Shown here: piece after piece, positions 17,037-26,032 of the stretch
Layout of the letters: every line of letters begins with the position of its first letter
Numbering within the stretch: position 1 is the stretch's first letter
Source of the DNA: Alphaproteobacteria bacterium LSUCC0684
GTDB taxonomy: Bacteria > Pseudomonadota > Alphaproteobacteria > Puniceispirillales > UBA1172
Direction: 5' to 3'
Length of the DNA: 64,000 bases
Assembly: GCA_041228335.1 (NCBI GenBank)
Contig: CP166130.1
Location: 892,638 to 956,637, forward strand
The notes under the pieces: generated by a model
Database searches by the model: none
The model's input: only the letters and a program-made list of their open reading frames with translations
Told to the model about the DNA's origin: nothing
Position numbers and translations under genes: made by a program

Positions 17037-18638
17037 TTATTGAGTGCAATGTTGCAGAATATGATGGGCGGCTTTTTCACCAATCATGAGTGAAGGTGCA
17101 TTTGTGTTGGCCGATGTAATCTTTGGCATAACTGAGGCGTCTGCGACATATAGCCCCTCAACTCCATTGACGCGCAATTCTGGATCGACCACTGCGCTGG
17201 AATCTGCCCCCATACGGCATGTCCCCACAGGATGGAAAACTGTACCTCCGTTGTTACGGATGTAATTTAGAATCTTCTCATCGTTATCAACATCGCTACC
17301 GGGGACAATTTCGGTATCCCACAAACCCCGAAAAGCAGACATGTGATAAATTTCCCGCATGATTTTGACGCCTTCAACCATAACTTTTTGATCATGTTTG
17401 TCAGACATGTAGTTTGGTTGTATTTTGGGGCTCTCGGTTGGGTCTGTTGACCGGATTTCAACAGACCCCCGAGACTTTGGATGACATTGCCATACGGTTG
17501 CGGTGAAGCCGGGATAGTCATGCAAGGGTTCGCCTGGTTTGTCGACGGAAAGAGGCATGACAAGAAGTTGCACATCAGGGCGGCCGTTTTTAGCATATTT
17601 TGTGCAGGCACCGGCACCAACCTGGCCGGCACCAACTGACAAAATTCCAGATCCGTCCTTCAGCCACTTCAGACCATGAAGGGCCATTTTTAGCGGATTA
17701 CGGCTGTCTGTGTTCAATGACATCCCGTTTCGCATTTGGACGATTGTTCGCATTTGATAGTGATCCTGAAGGTTCTGGCCCACCTCATCTGACCGATGAA
17801 TAACAGAGATATTGTGCTTGCGAAGCAATTCGGCAGGACCAATGCCAGACAACTGCAAGATCTGTGGTGATTGCAGGGCGCCCGCACTGACAACGATTTT
17901 TCTCGCTTGATAGACTTCTTGAACACCGTTGCGCCGGGCAATGATGCCGGTTGCGCGGTTACCCGAAAAAGTGATCTTTTCTACCAGTGTATCAGAAATA
18001 ACAGTCAGATTATCGCGGTGGGCAACAGGGTGCAGGAAAGCGCGCGCCGAGCTCGACCGCCATCGTCCATCAAGCGTGAGTTGGTACCTGCCGGCACCAA
18101 GCGACTGACTGCCGTTGAAATCGTCAATTTCGGGTAGACCCCATTCAATCGCTGCCTTTAGCCACGCCTCACAGGCGGGGTGCTGCAGACGAAGATCGTC
18201 AACCTTGAGTTCGCCAAAACTGCCCCTGAACTGACTCTCGCCACCCTTATACCCCTCCAGTTTTCTGAAAAAGGGTAGAACCGTCTGAAAGTCCCAACCT
18301 GTTGCGCCCAGTGCTTGCCAGTCGTCAAAGTCCTCTCTCTGACCCCGGATAAAGATTAGGCCGTTTATGCTGCTTGATCCACCGATGATGCGTCCACGAG
18401 GCCATTTTATGGCCCGACCACCGCTACCCTCGCATGGCTCTGTTTCGAAAACGCGTGAAAATGCCTGATTATATATTGTTTTGTAGTACCCAATTGGCAG
18501 GCGAGACCAAAATCTGCGGTCGGAACCGCCGGCCTCTAACAGAAGAACTTTGTGATCGGGATTTGCGGATAATCTATTGGCAATGAGGCAGCCTGCTGAA
18601 CCTGCGCCAACAATAATAAAATCGTAATTGTGTTCCAT
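17037..18638 (-). CDS. GMC-family FAD oxidoreductase (choline dehydrogenase-like)
   Basis: FAD-dependent alcohol or sugar oxidoreductase, 533 residues. The dinucleotide motif is IIVGAGSAGCLIANRL at the N-terminus. GMC signature 1 is GRIIGGSSSINGLIFIRG and signature 2 contains SAGALQSPQILQLSGIG. The catalytic His is in FHPVGTCRMG and the second catalytic residue region is NTNAPSLMIGEKAA. The frame is open to 18740, but the ATG at 18638 starts the canonical N-terminus and leaves the operator at 18695 outside the gene. It is divergent from the enolase-superfamily gene with a shared operator. The substrate may be a sugar, polyol or sugar alcohol; BetA-type choline oxidation is less supported by this neighbourhood. 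Confidence 0.88.
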   Translation of the reverse strand: MEHNYDFIIVGAGSAGCLIANRLSANPDHKVLLLEAGGSDRRFWSRLPIGYYKTIYNQAFSRVFETEPCEGSGGRAIKWPRGRIIGGSSSINGLIFIRGQREDFDDWQALGATGWDFQTVLPFFRKLEGYKGGESQFRGSFGELKVDDLRLQHPACEAWLKAAIEWGLPEIDDFNGSQSLGAGRYQLTLDGRWRSSSARAFLHPVAHRDNLTVISDTLVEKITFSGNRATGIIARRNGVQEVYQARKIVVSAGALQSPQILQLSGIGPAELLRKHNISVIHRSDEVGQNLQDHYQMRTIVQMRNGMSLNTDSRNPLKMALHGLKWLKDGSGILSVGAGQVGAGACTKYAKNGRPDVQLLVMPLSVDKPGEPLHDYPGFTATVWQCHPKSRGSVEIRSTDPTESPKIQPNYMSDKHDQKVMVEGVKIMREIYHMSAFRGLWDTEIVPGSDVDNDEKILNYIRNNGGTVFHPVGTCRMGADSSAVVDPELRVNGVEGLYVADASVMPKITSANTNAPSLMIGEKAAHHILQHCTQ

Positions 18639-18694
18639 ATTACTCAACTTTTGTAGCACAGTTGATTGCATTGACATTTCAAAAATACATCGTG

Positions 18695-18710
18695 ATGATA
18701 CCGGTGTCAT
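18695..18710. promoter_or_regulatory. LacI-type operator between GMC and enolase-superfamily genes
   Basis: ATGATACCGGTGTCAT differs by one base from the perfect palindrome at 15705. It lies 56 bases from the GMC start (18638) and 31 bases from the enolase-superfamily start (18742), so one site can control both divergent units. It overlaps the region expected to hold both promoters. Confidence 0.82.
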
Positions 18711-18741
18711 TAATTTTTTGAGATCCTCTCCGATACGCAAA

Positions 18742-19968
18742 ATGGAAATGAAAAAAAAGAATGTTGATGAAGAGGGTGCGCTTAGCGTTGCAGTAAGGCA
18801 ACTATCTGGCCAAACTCAGGAAATCAAGCATGTTGAGGCTATTCTTTTACGAGCAAAGATTGAAGTCCCGGTGCGAACATCATTTGGCACCATGAACGAC
18901 CGTCCAGCATTGCTTGTGCGGGTCACCGACGCAGATGGTTGTGTCGGGCATGGAGAGATATGGTGCAATTTTCCATCACATGGCGCTGAATACAAGGCTG
19001 CCCTGTTGGTCAATGAATTTGCGCACTGGCTTAAGGGACGGTGTTTCAGTTCCCCAACAGAAATATTTGATGGGTTAAACGATGCCTTTAAGGTGTTAGC
19101 TTTGCAGACTGCCGACCCCGGCACGGTGTCGCAGGTAATTGCTGGCGTGGATCAGGCCTTATGGGATCTGGTTGCGCGCCGTCAAGGGGTAAGACTTTGT
19201 GAGTTATTTGGCTCGCCAGGCAAATCTGTAAAGGCCTACGCTAGCGGAATTCATCCCAAAGAAGCAAGCGATCGTGCCGGGCTTGCCCGAGATTGTGGGT
19301 TTAGGGCGTTTAAGGTTAAAGTAGGGTTTGGTGGGGATATTGACCAAAAAGGCTTGGTTGCCGCCCGAGATGTTATTGGTGACGATAACCGGTTAATGAT
19401 CGATGCCAATCAGGCTTGGCTGTCGCCAGAGCAGGCCGCCGATAACATTAATACGTTGCGTCGGTTCAATTTGGCATGGGTTGAGGAGCCGCTGCGTGCC
19501 AGCGCCAGGCAAAAAGAGTGGCGGTCCATGGCTGAAATGATTGATGTGCCACTTGCAGGTGGAGAAAATTTGCCGACATTGGATAAAGTTGACGCCTATT
19601 GGCGAAAAAAACTGTTTTCCTTCATTCAGCCAGATATCGGAAAAATTGGCGGTTTCACCGGATTGCTTCGCATCTTTGGCAATCCTGCCACTGCCCATCC
19701 CCTAACGGATGGTGTGTATTGTCCGCACTGGTTGGGTGGAATGATCGGTCTTGCTGCATCGGCACATATGTTGACTATTGTCGGCGATGCTGGTTTTCTT
19801 GAGATAGATGTGAATGAAAACCCGATCAGGGAAAGTTTGGCGGGTTGGGATCTGAATCCAGCGGAGGACGGGCGCATACACCTGCCAACGGGCGATGGTA
19901 TCGGTATTGTTCCGGATTTGTCCAGGATGATGGAAAAAGGTGTTGATGTTACGATAATGTCGGGATGA
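18742..19968 (+). CDS. Mandelate racemase/muconate lactonizing enzyme family protein
   Basis: Enolase-superfamily enzyme of 408 residues. The N-terminal capping domain starts near residue 30 (IEVPVRTSFG). Barrel residues are the K-x-K motif in AFKVKVGFG (about 189), metal ligands Asp in LMIDANQAW (about 219), Glu in WVEEPL (about 247) and Glu in AGGENLP (about 274), then Asp in IQPDIGKIGG. A GVYCPHWLGGMIGLAAS segment closes the active site. Such enzymes dehydrate or epimerise sugar acids by taking a proton next to a carboxylate. It is the first gene of the rightward LacI-controlled unit and precedes the TRAP genes by 28 bases, so its substrate is probably the imported sugar acid. ATG 18748 is an alternative start. 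Confidence 0.88.
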   Translation: MEMKKKNVDEEGALSVAVRQLSGQTQEIKHVEAILLRAKIEVPVRTSFGTMNDRPALLVRVTDADGCVGHGEIWCNFPSHGAEYKAALLVNEFAHWLKGRCFSSPTEIFDGLNDAFKVLALQTADPGTVSQVIAGVDQALWDLVARRQGVRLCELFGSPGKSVKAYASGIHPKEASDRAGLARDCGFRAFKVKVGFGGDIDQKGLVAARDVIGDDNRLMIDANQAWLSPEQAADNINTLRRFNLAWVEEPLRASARQKEWRSMAEMIDVPLAGGENLPTLDKVDAYWRKKLFSFIQPDIGKIGGFTGLLRIFGNPATAHPLTDGVYCPHWLGGMIGLAASAHMLTIVGDAGFLEIDVNENPIRESLAGWDLNPAEDGRIHLPTGDGIGIVPDLSRMMEKGVDVTIMSG

Positions 19969-19996
19969 CTATCTTGTGGTGGGAGGTAACACAGGC

Positions 19997-20551
19997 ATGA
20001 CTTGGGCAATCAGATTTTTGTCAGCAATCAATGGGGTTCAACTGGGTGTGTTTCGGTGGGGGGCGATGTTACTTGTGCTGGCGATCGCAGCTATTGTGTC
20101 GGCTGGTGTGTTCTTTCGATATGCTCTTAATGATAGTCTGTCATGGTCAGAAGAACTGGCCAAATATGCAATGTTGTGGCTGGTGTTCCTTGGTGCACCG
20201 ATTGCGCTACGCCTTGGCGCTCACCCGAATATAGAGGTCGTCATTTCGAGATTCCCGTCACGGATGACTCGGCTCATACTGACTATCATGCATTTGGCGG
20301 TATGTCTGTTTTGTGCCTTCCTTGCCATTAAAAGTCACGATTTCGCTTGGAATGGACGAACGCAGGTTGCCATTTCGGTAGGCGATATCTCGATGTATTG
20401 GTTTTTCGTCTCAATACCTTTGGGGATGGCTAGCATGGCACTCGTGTCCCTGCAGCAATTTTTAGAAGACGCATCCTCTCTTTTTAAAAATAGCAGGTTA
20501 GAACAGGATGCTTTCGTGGCTAAACACAAGCCGGTTCTTGAAGAGTTTTAA
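19997..20551 (+). CDS. dctQ: TRAP transporter small permease (DctQ type)
   Basis: Four-helix membrane subunit of 184 residues with the typical RYALNDSLSWSEELAKYAM segment and a second half DISMYWFFVSIPLGMASMAL. A GGGAGGT ribosome-binding site at 19981-19987 selects the ATG at 19997 over the GTG at 19976. It pairs with the large subunit 25 bases downstream to form the ion-driven importer fed by the binding protein at 21949. Substrate class: probably a sugar acid, judged from the enolase-superfamily and UxaA-type neighbours. Confidence 0.92.
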   Translation: MTWAIRFLSAINGVQLGVFRWGAMLLVLAIAAIVSAGVFFRYALNDSLSWSEELAKYAMLWLVFLGAPIALRLGAHPNIEVVISRFPSRMTRLILTIMHLAVCLFCAFLAIKSHDFAWNGRTQVAISVGDISMYWFFVSIPLGMASMALVSLQQFLEDASSLFKNSRLEQDAFVAKHKPVLEEF

Positions 20552-20576
20552 GTAGGGTAATTATGAGGGCTCTGAA

Positions 20577-21863
20577 ATGATTCCTGTCACTTTTATTTGG
20601 ATCTTGCTTGGCCTGATCAGTGTCGGAATGCCGATTGTCTTTGCGCTTGGAGCAGCTCCGATGCTGGGCTTGATTCTGGCTGACAAAGAAGCCTTCCTGG
20701 CGATTATAGCGCAGAAATTGTACATTGGGATTAATCAATTTCCCCTTCTCGCGATACCAATGTTTATCCTTGCAGGGGAGATCATGAATGTTGGCGGAAT
20801 CACTGAGCGCCTGGTCTATTTTGCAAGGGTTCTGGTGGGGCATCTGCGAGGGGGGCTGGCACATGTTAATGTTATCTCGTCAATTTTGTTTGCCGGTCTG
20901 AGTGGATCTGCAGTTGCTGACACGTCGGCTCTTGGCTCAATGCTTATACCAGCGATGGAAAAACAGGGGTATTCGCGTAAATTTTCTGCTGCCGTGACAG
21001 CAGCATCGTCAGTGATCGGGCCGATCATACCGCCAAGCATCATCATGGTTGTTTATGCCTACATCATGGAAATATCAGTTGCCGCGTTGTTCCTTGCTGG
21101 TATCGTGCCGGGCTTGCTGACCGGGGCTGGGCTGATGATGATGGTGTCAATCATTGCGCGCCGCCGCAAATATCCGGTTGCTGACAGTTTCCCGGGAATG
21201 CGCGTTGCTGTTCGCGCTGGCCTTGATGCCTTCTGGCCACTTCTGACGCCAATTATCATCATGGGTGGTATTCTGTCTGGTGTCTTTACCCCGACTGAGG
21301 CAGCCGGTGCTGCTGTGGTCTATGCCGTTATATTATGCGCATTCATGAAAAGTCTGCCATTGACCAGGGTAAAAAACATGCTGTTTCGTACAGCGGTATC
21401 ATCCAGCGTGATATTGTTGGCGGTTGGTATGGCCAGTGTATTCGCTTGGATCGCCACCCTCTCCGGCGTGCCAAAGATCCTGACGGCCTTTTTGTTTGAA
21501 TACACTGACAACAAATATGTCGTTTTGTTGCTGATTAATCTGCTGCTCGTGATTGTAGGTATGTTTCTTGACGCTGGCCCGGCGATACTGGTCCTTGGGC
21601 CAATCTTAACCCCGACGGCAATTGCTGTTGGGGTTGATCCTCTGCATTTCGCCATCATTATGTGCGTGAATCTGACGATCGGTCTAGCCACGCCCCCAAT
21701 GGGACTGATTCTGTTTGTGGCGTCAGCTGTCAGCCGTGAGAGGATTGAGTCCGTGGTATCGGAGATGGTGCCCTTTTACATCGTTCATATCGCTATTATC
21801 ATTCTTGTCACATATGTGCCTGCGATTTCCATGACGGTGCCAAAGCTTCTGGGATTTGGTTAG
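20577..21863 (+). CDS. dctM: TRAP transporter large permease (DctM type)
   Basis: Membrane subunit of 428 residues with many hydrophobic helices. DctM marks include PLLAIPMFILAGEIMN, SGSAVADTSALGSMLIPAM, IGPIIPPSIIMVVYAY, and the C-terminal GLATPPMGLILFVASAVS. It forms the transport path with the DctQ subunit upstream. The binding-protein gene follows after an 85-base gap containing an operator palindrome, so dctP may also have its own promoter. Confidence 0.93.
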   Translation: MIPVTFIWILLGLISVGMPIVFALGAAPMLGLILADKEAFLAIIAQKLYIGINQFPLLAIPMFILAGEIMNVGGITERLVYFARVLVGHLRGGLAHVNVISSILFAGLSGSAVADTSALGSMLIPAMEKQGYSRKFSAAVTAASSVIGPIIPPSIIMVVYAYIMEISVAALFLAGIVPGLLTGAGLMMMVSIIARRRKYPVADSFPGMRVAVRAGLDAFWPLLTPIIIMGGILSGVFTPTEAAGAAVVYAVILCAFMKSLPLTRVKNMLFRTAVSSSVILLAVGMASVFAWIATLSGVPKILTAFLFEYTDNKYVVLLLINLLLVIVGMFLDAGPAILVLGPILTPTAIAVGVDPLHFAIIMCVNLTIGLATPPMGLILFVASAVSRERIESVVSEMVPFYIVHIAIIILVTYVPAISMTVPKLLGFG

Positions 21864-21899
21864 ACCTTAAATTACGTTTATTTAATTTATTTACAATTT

Positions 21900-21915
21900 A
21901 TGATACCGGTGTCAT
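21900..21915. promoter_or_regulatory. LacI-type operator before dctP
   Basis: ATGATACCGGTGTCAT is identical to the site at 18695. It lies 33 bases upstream of the dctP start and overlaps a TATGAT sequence (21899-21904) that could be a -10 box. This suggests an extra repressor-controlled promoter for the binding protein. Confidence 0.82.
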
Positions 21916-21948
21916 TATTTTTTAAACAATCAATTGGGAGGAATCAAA

Positions 21949-22995
21949 ATGAAATCTCTTATCCGCAACATAATCGTAGCAAGTATTGTGGCCACTTGTC
22001 TGCCTGTGGCCTCATTTGCGGCTGAATTCACATTAAAATACGGCCATGTGGGTCCAGTAACTTCAGATGACCAGGTGCCTGGTGAATTTCTGAAGTCATT
22101 CCTTGAGAGCCGTTCTAATGGGCGTATTGCTGTTGAAATCTATCCTGGCGCTCAGCTTGGAAACTTCCGCGATATGATCGAACAGGTGCAATTGAACACA
22201 CTGGAGCTTACGCATACAACGGTTGGTGGCATTGCCAGCTTCTGGCCTGAACTTCAGGTAACAGATATCCCTTATATGATGAACGGGGATTCGATTGCCG
22301 AGCGTATTTCACAGAGCCCATTCTTTGATGAAGTGCGTGAAGAGATTTTGAAAACGACTGGAAATGTGCGCCTTGTTGCTGTTGGCAACACTGGCCGTTG
22401 GCGGAATTTCTTTACCACTAATAAACTGATCAAGTCTGCCGCCGACATGAAGGGCGTTAAGATGAGAACCATCAACTCACCATTGCAGATCGAATTTATT
22501 AAGGCGCTTGGCGGCAACCCCACGCCAGTTGCCTGGGGTGAGCTGTATACGTCTTTGCAAACAGGTGTTGTTGAGGGGACAAAGAATGCGGCAACCGATA
22601 TCATTCCGACAAAGATGTATGAGGCTGTGAAATATGTAACGCTTGATGAGCATGCGTATCTCTTTGCCTTCTGGTGGATGTCAGACGCTTGGCTCCAGAG
22701 CTTGCCTGCCGATCTGCAGGATCTGGTGATTGACGGCGTACAGCAGGCGTCAATGATTCAGTCTGACTGGAACAAGGAATATGACGCCCGTGCACTCAAG
22801 GAGTTTGTTGGTTTTGGTGGTGAAATTTATGTGCCATCGCCAGAGGAAAAAGCAACCTTTGTAGAGGCGCGCGATAAAATGAAAGTTTGGTTCGCTAACA
22901 AATACGGTGACACATGGCTGAAGAAATTCGAGAAAGCTGTTGCTGATGCCGAAGCTGATGTTGCCGACAGGAACAAGCGTGTTATCGGCCGTTAA
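21949..22995 (+). CDS. dctP: TRAP transporter solute-binding protein (DctP type)
   Basis: Periplasmic receptor of 348 residues. The signal peptide MKSLIRNIIVASIVATCL ends near ASFA (about residue 24). The mature protein begins EFTLKYGHVGPVTSDD and has the DctP stretches MKGVKMRTINSPLQIEFIKALGGNPTPV (shared carboxylate-contacting Arg region) and VVEGTKNAATDI. GGAGG at 21937 and the ATG at 21949 fix the start; the TTG at 21934 is too far upstream. The Arg in KMRTI normally binds the ligand carboxylate, supporting an acid substrate. A strong terminator follows the gene. Confidence 0.93.
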   Translation: MKSLIRNIIVASIVATCLPVASFAAEFTLKYGHVGPVTSDDQVPGEFLKSFLESRSNGRIAVEIYPGAQLGNFRDMIEQVQLNTLELTHTTVGGIASFWPELQVTDIPYMMNGDSIAERISQSPFFDEVREEILKTTGNVRLVAVGNTGRWRNFFTTNKLIKSAADMKGVKMRTINSPLQIEFIKALGGNPTPVAWGELYTSLQTGVVEGTKNAATDIIPTKMYEAVKYVTLDEHAYLFAFWWMSDAWLQSLPADLQDLVIDGVQQASMIQSDWNKEYDARALKEFVGFGGEIYVPSPEEKATFVEARDKMKVWFANKYGDTWLKKFEKAVADAEADVADRNKRVIGR

Positions 22996-23026
22996 TCCTC
23001 CAAAACGATCTTGATTTTGGACTTTT

Positions 23027-23058
23027 GGCGGGCCCGTAGAACTATGGGCCCGCCTTTT
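23027..23058 (+). terminator. Rho-independent terminator after dctP
   Basis: A perfect GC-rich 9-bp stem GGCGGGCCC/GGGCCCGCC with a 10-base loop that can extend the stem, followed directly by TTTTAT. It ends the enolase-TRAP transcript; the SDR operon starts 47 bases later. Confidence 0.92.
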
Positions 23059-23104
23059 ATATGAGCTAAAACTTAGCTCAACAACCTGTATCTGGTGGGT
23101 GCAT

Positions 23105-23833
23105 ATGTTTGACGGAAAGACAATAATAGTGACAGGCGCATCGGGTGGTATTGGTGTTCCTCTGGTCAGTCGTCTAACCGATCTTGGCGCCAGGGTAATC
23201 GCCATAGATGTCAATCCACGCGGGGCGGAGATTTTACAATCTCAAATATCCGATACAAGTCGGCTTGTTTATCACTGTTCCTCTCTTGAAGATGAGGCAG
23301 CGTGTCGCGCGATTTTGGATCAGGAGACTCGTATTTATGGACTTGTTCATCTTGCCGGCATTTTCGTGCCGGATGATATGACTTTCGGCGATTTGGAGAC
23401 AGTTTATGACCCGGTAATGGCAGCAAATGTTCGTAATGTCTATGCCCTTTACACTACAATCCGGGCGGCTCTGCTGGAAGAAATTTGCGCGCGTGTTGTG
23501 CTGGTTAGTTCACTGGCCTTTCGACGAGGTGCGCCAGGCCATACCGCCTACAGTGCCGCCAAAGGCGCCCTTGTTGGGTTGGCGCGGTCACTGGCTAGAA
23601 AAGATGCGCCACAGATCTTGGTGAATGTTGTGGCGCCTGGCTTCATCGATACTACAATGCCGCAGAAAATTATCGCCAAGCGTGGCATTGACACAGTTCT
23701 TGGAGAGATACCAATGAAGCGGCTTGGCACTGCGGATGAGGTGGCAAGCGTAATTCAGTTCCTGCTGGGTCCTGACTCGGCGTATGTCACCGGTCAGGTG
23801 ATAAATGTTGATGGGGGCATCATATGCAGCTAG
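23105..23833 (+). CDS. SDR-family oxidoreductase
   Basis: Short-chain dehydrogenase of 242 residues. The NAD(P) motif is TGASGGIG near the N-terminus, the acidic residue after beta-2 is in AIDVNP (favours NAD), the catalytic Ser is in VLVSSLAF, and Tyr/Lys are in YSAAKGALVG. The C-terminus VTGQVINVDGGI is typical. It is the first gene after the terminator and begins a tightly overlapping run of catabolic genes (SAF domain, UxaA-type, two more SDRs). It is probably a sugar or sugar-acid dehydrogenase; specificity is unknown. ATG 23105 is preferred over GTG 23099. Confidence 0.88.
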   Translation: MFDGKTIIVTGASGGIGVPLVSRLTDLGARVIAIDVNPRGAEILQSQISDTSRLVYHCSSLEDEAACRAILDQETRIYGLVHLAGIFVPDDMTFGDLETVYDPVMAANVRNVYALYTTIRAALLEEICARVVLVSSLAFRRGAPGHTAYSAAKGALVGLARSLARKDAPQILVNVVAPGFIDTTMPQKIIAKRGIDTVLGEIPMKRLGTADEVASVIQFLLGPDSAYVTGQVINVDGGIICS

Positions 23834-24084
23834 ACGTCGAGGTTGGTAGACGGTTTGTAGTGCTGAACCCATCCGATAACGTGGCAACCTTGTTGGATGA
23901 GAAAACCGAAGTTAATCGGCTCAGCGACGGTATGCGCATCGCAGATCATGTGCCCTTCGGTCATAAAGTTAGCCTGCACCCCATTGCCGTTGGTGATGCA
24001 ATTGTCAAATATGGCGTAATGATTGGGATGGCTACAAAGCCTATCAAAAAGGGTGAGCATGTGCATGTCCATAACTGTCAGTGA
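23824..24084 (+). CDS. SAF-domain small subunit of UxaA-type dehydratase/lyase
   Basis: Protein of 86 residues that matches the N-terminal SAF domain of altronate dehydratase, here encoded separately. It starts inside the SDR gene (10-base overlap), and the large-subunit gene starts inside it. The motif IADHVPFGHKVSLHPIAVGD and the ending IKKGEHVHVHN are typical. Two-gene versions are known for (R)-sulfolactate sulfo-lyase SuyAB and for sugar-acid dehydratases such as that of the Campylobacter fucose pathway. Which of these applies cannot be decided here. Confidence 0.85.
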   Translation: MQLDVEVGRRFVVLNPSDNVATLLDEKTEVNRLSDGMRIADHVPFGHKVSLHPIAVGDAIVKYGVMIGMATKPIKKGEHVHVHNCQ

Positions 24085-25270
24085 ACCTGAAATTCTTGAT
24101 TTTGCCAACAGCCTCGAATGGCGAGGGTATCGAAGACCTGATGGCCGGGTAGGTGTCCGCAATCATAGAATTGTACTGTCAACTGTTGCGCTGACCGACT
24201 GGCTTGCTGGCGCGATTGCTGCTACCGATGAAGCCGCATTGTGTATCGTCGGAGCCATTCCCAGAGGTTTGCAGCAAGTTGATGAAGCCATGGTTGAGCG
24301 CTTTATCCAAAGCGTGTTGACTCACCCCAACATAGGCGCAGCGCTGGTGATCACACATGACGCCGCATCTTCAGAGAATCTGTCAAAAAAAATCAATGAG
24401 ATAGTCCCAACTGAATATCTTGCTTTCATGAAATGTGCTGGCCGTCGGCAAGCGGTTGCCGAAGGTGTTGAGAAACTGCAGACGCTTGCCTGGCGACAGG
24501 AAAAGCTGGAGCAACACCGAAGCAACGTCAGTTTGGGGGCTGTTTCGATGGCGCTGGAATGCGGTGGTAGTGATATGTCCAGCAGCATATGCACCAACCC
24601 TGTCATCGGCGATATTTGTGACCTCATAGTCCATGGCGGCGGATCGGCCGTGGTTTCTGAAACCTCAGAGTTCATTGGCGCGGAGATGGTGTTCGATCAT
24701 CGGTGCCCTGACCCGGCAGTAAAGCAGGCTGTGCTTGATTTCATTACCTATCGTGCCGAATTAATAGAACAGGACTGTGGTAAAGATTACCGTGGCACTA
24801 ACCCGACACAGGAAAATATTGACGGTGGACTGACCACTTTGATTGAGAAGTCGATGGGCGCGGTGAGTAAGACAGGAACAACAGATTTTATCTCCGCACT
24901 TGAATTTGGAATGTCACCAAATGCACCAGGCTTGCATTTTATGGATACCCCTTTCTTCAGTCCGGTTTCTCTTACCGGCATGATGATGGCTGGCTGTAAC
25001 CTTGGACTATTTGCAATGGGTGTGTTCAACCCTTCCGGAAATCCGTTGTGCCCCACAATAAAAATCTGTGGCAATCCAAAAACTTTGCGTCATTGGGGTG
25101 ATGATATAGATGTTGAATTAGATGGCTATTTTACGGGTGAACTTGACCGTGTTGACGCGCAAATAGCCGTACTTTCCAGGATGAATATGGTTTTCAACGG
25201 TGCTGATACCGCTGCAGAAGCGATTGGCGAAGGGCAGTTCATGTTACCTAGATTGAAGGATGCACTATGA
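24059..25270 (+). CDS. UxaA-family dehydratase/lyase, large subunit
   Basis: Catalytic subunit of the altronate dehydratase / D-galactarate dehydratase / sulfolactate sulfo-lyase family, 403 residues. The start region YRRPDGRVGVRNHRIVLST is a family hallmark. Conserved Cys and Glu metal-site candidates occur in ECGGSDMSSSICTNPVIG, and the end GNPLCPTIKICGNP is typical. The frame opens at TTG 24023, but AAGGGTGA before ATG 24059 (or ATG 24065) is the better start. It eliminates water from a sugar acid, or sulfite from sulfolactate, with a divalent metal. Its stop overlaps the next SDR start (ATGA). Confidence 0.87.
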   Translation: MCMSITVSEPEILDFANSLEWRGYRRPDGRVGVRNHRIVLSTVALTDWLAGAIAATDEAALCIVGAIPRGLQQVDEAMVERFIQSVLTHPNIGAALVITHDAASSENLSKKINEIVPTEYLAFMKCAGRRQAVAEGVEKLQTLAWRQEKLEQHRSNVSLGAVSMALECGGSDMSSSICTNPVIGDICDLIVHGGGSAVVSETSEFIGAEMVFDHRCPDPAVKQAVLDFITYRAELIEQDCGKDYRGTNPTQENIDGGLTTLIEKSMGAVSKTGTTDFISALEFGMSPNAPGLHFMDTPFFSPVSLTGMMMAGCNLGLFAMGVFNPSGNPLCPTIKICGNPKTLRHWGDDIDVELDGYFTGELDRVDAQIAVLSRMNMVFNGADTAAEAIGEGQFMLPRLKDAL

Positions 25271-26016
25271 TCAAAGACAGTCTTCTTGTCGTTACAGGTG
25301 GCAACAGGGGCATAGGCAGACAAGTTGCCCTGTCCGCGGTGGATGCAGGATGGCGGGTTGCAATAAGCTATGGCCAAAACCGACAATTGGCCGATGAAAT
25401 GGTTGCCGGCTCAAATGGCAGAATGAAGGCTTTTGCGCTGGATGTTTCCAACCCTGATAGCGTCACGTCGTTCTTCGCCTGCGTTGAATCTGAAATGGGA
25501 TCGGCAAGCGCACTGGTTACAGCCGCCGGCATTGATAAAGGACCCCGGTCAATTGCTGAGATTGATCATGAGTTTGTTCACTCGACAATGGCGATAAATG
25601 TGGTTGGCCTGATACTTTGTTGTCGGGAATTCGCTGCACGCGCCATCAAAAAAGGCGAGGGTGGAGTTGTCGTCAATGTGTCATCAATGGCAGCCACTAT
25701 TGGTGGTCGGTCACTTAAAAGTGTTTATGCGGCCAGCAAGGGTGCAGTAGATGTGTTTACCATCGGTGCGGCAAAAGAACTTGCGCCGCATGGCATTTCG
25801 ATGTTTTCGGTCCGCCCTGGCGTAACCCGTACCGATATGACTGGTGATGTGCTTGCCGATCCGGTTACCAAGGCATCAATTGAGGCATCAATTGCCTGCG
25901 GCAAGGTGGCTGAACCTGTGGATATTGCGACGCCGGTGATTGAACTGATTTCCGGAAAATTCAAATATGCAAGTGGGTCATTAATCAACCTTGGCGGCGG
26001 TGGTTTTGTTATTTGA
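25267..26016 (+). CDS. SDR-family oxidoreductase
   Basis: Short-chain dehydrogenase, 249 residues. Cofactor motif TGGNRGIG; catalytic Ser in NVSSMAATIGG; Tyr/Lys in YAASKGAVDVF; C-terminus YASGSLINLGGG. The lack of an acidic residue after beta-2 (AISYGQNR) suggests NADP preference. It is translationally coupled to the UxaA-type gene (ATGA) and 16 bases from the next SDR. It probably acts on the same sugar or sugar-acid pathway, perhaps on a keto-acid intermediate. It resembles 3-ketoacyl-ACP reductase-like SDRs in general form but lies in a carbohydrate operon. Confidence 0.87.
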   Translation: MIKDSLLVVTGGNRGIGRQVALSAVDAGWRVAISYGQNRQLADEMVAGSNGRMKAFALDVSNPDSVTSFFACVESEMGSASALVTAAGIDKGPRSIAEIDHEFVHSTMAINVVGLILCCREFAARAIKKGEGGVVVNVSSMAATIGGRSLKSVYAASKGAVDVFTIGAAKELAPHGISMFSVRPGVTRTDMTGDVLADPVTKASIEASIACGKVAEPVDIATPVIELISGKFKYASGSLINLGGGGFVI

Positions 26017-26032
26017 ATGATAGGACGATGTG

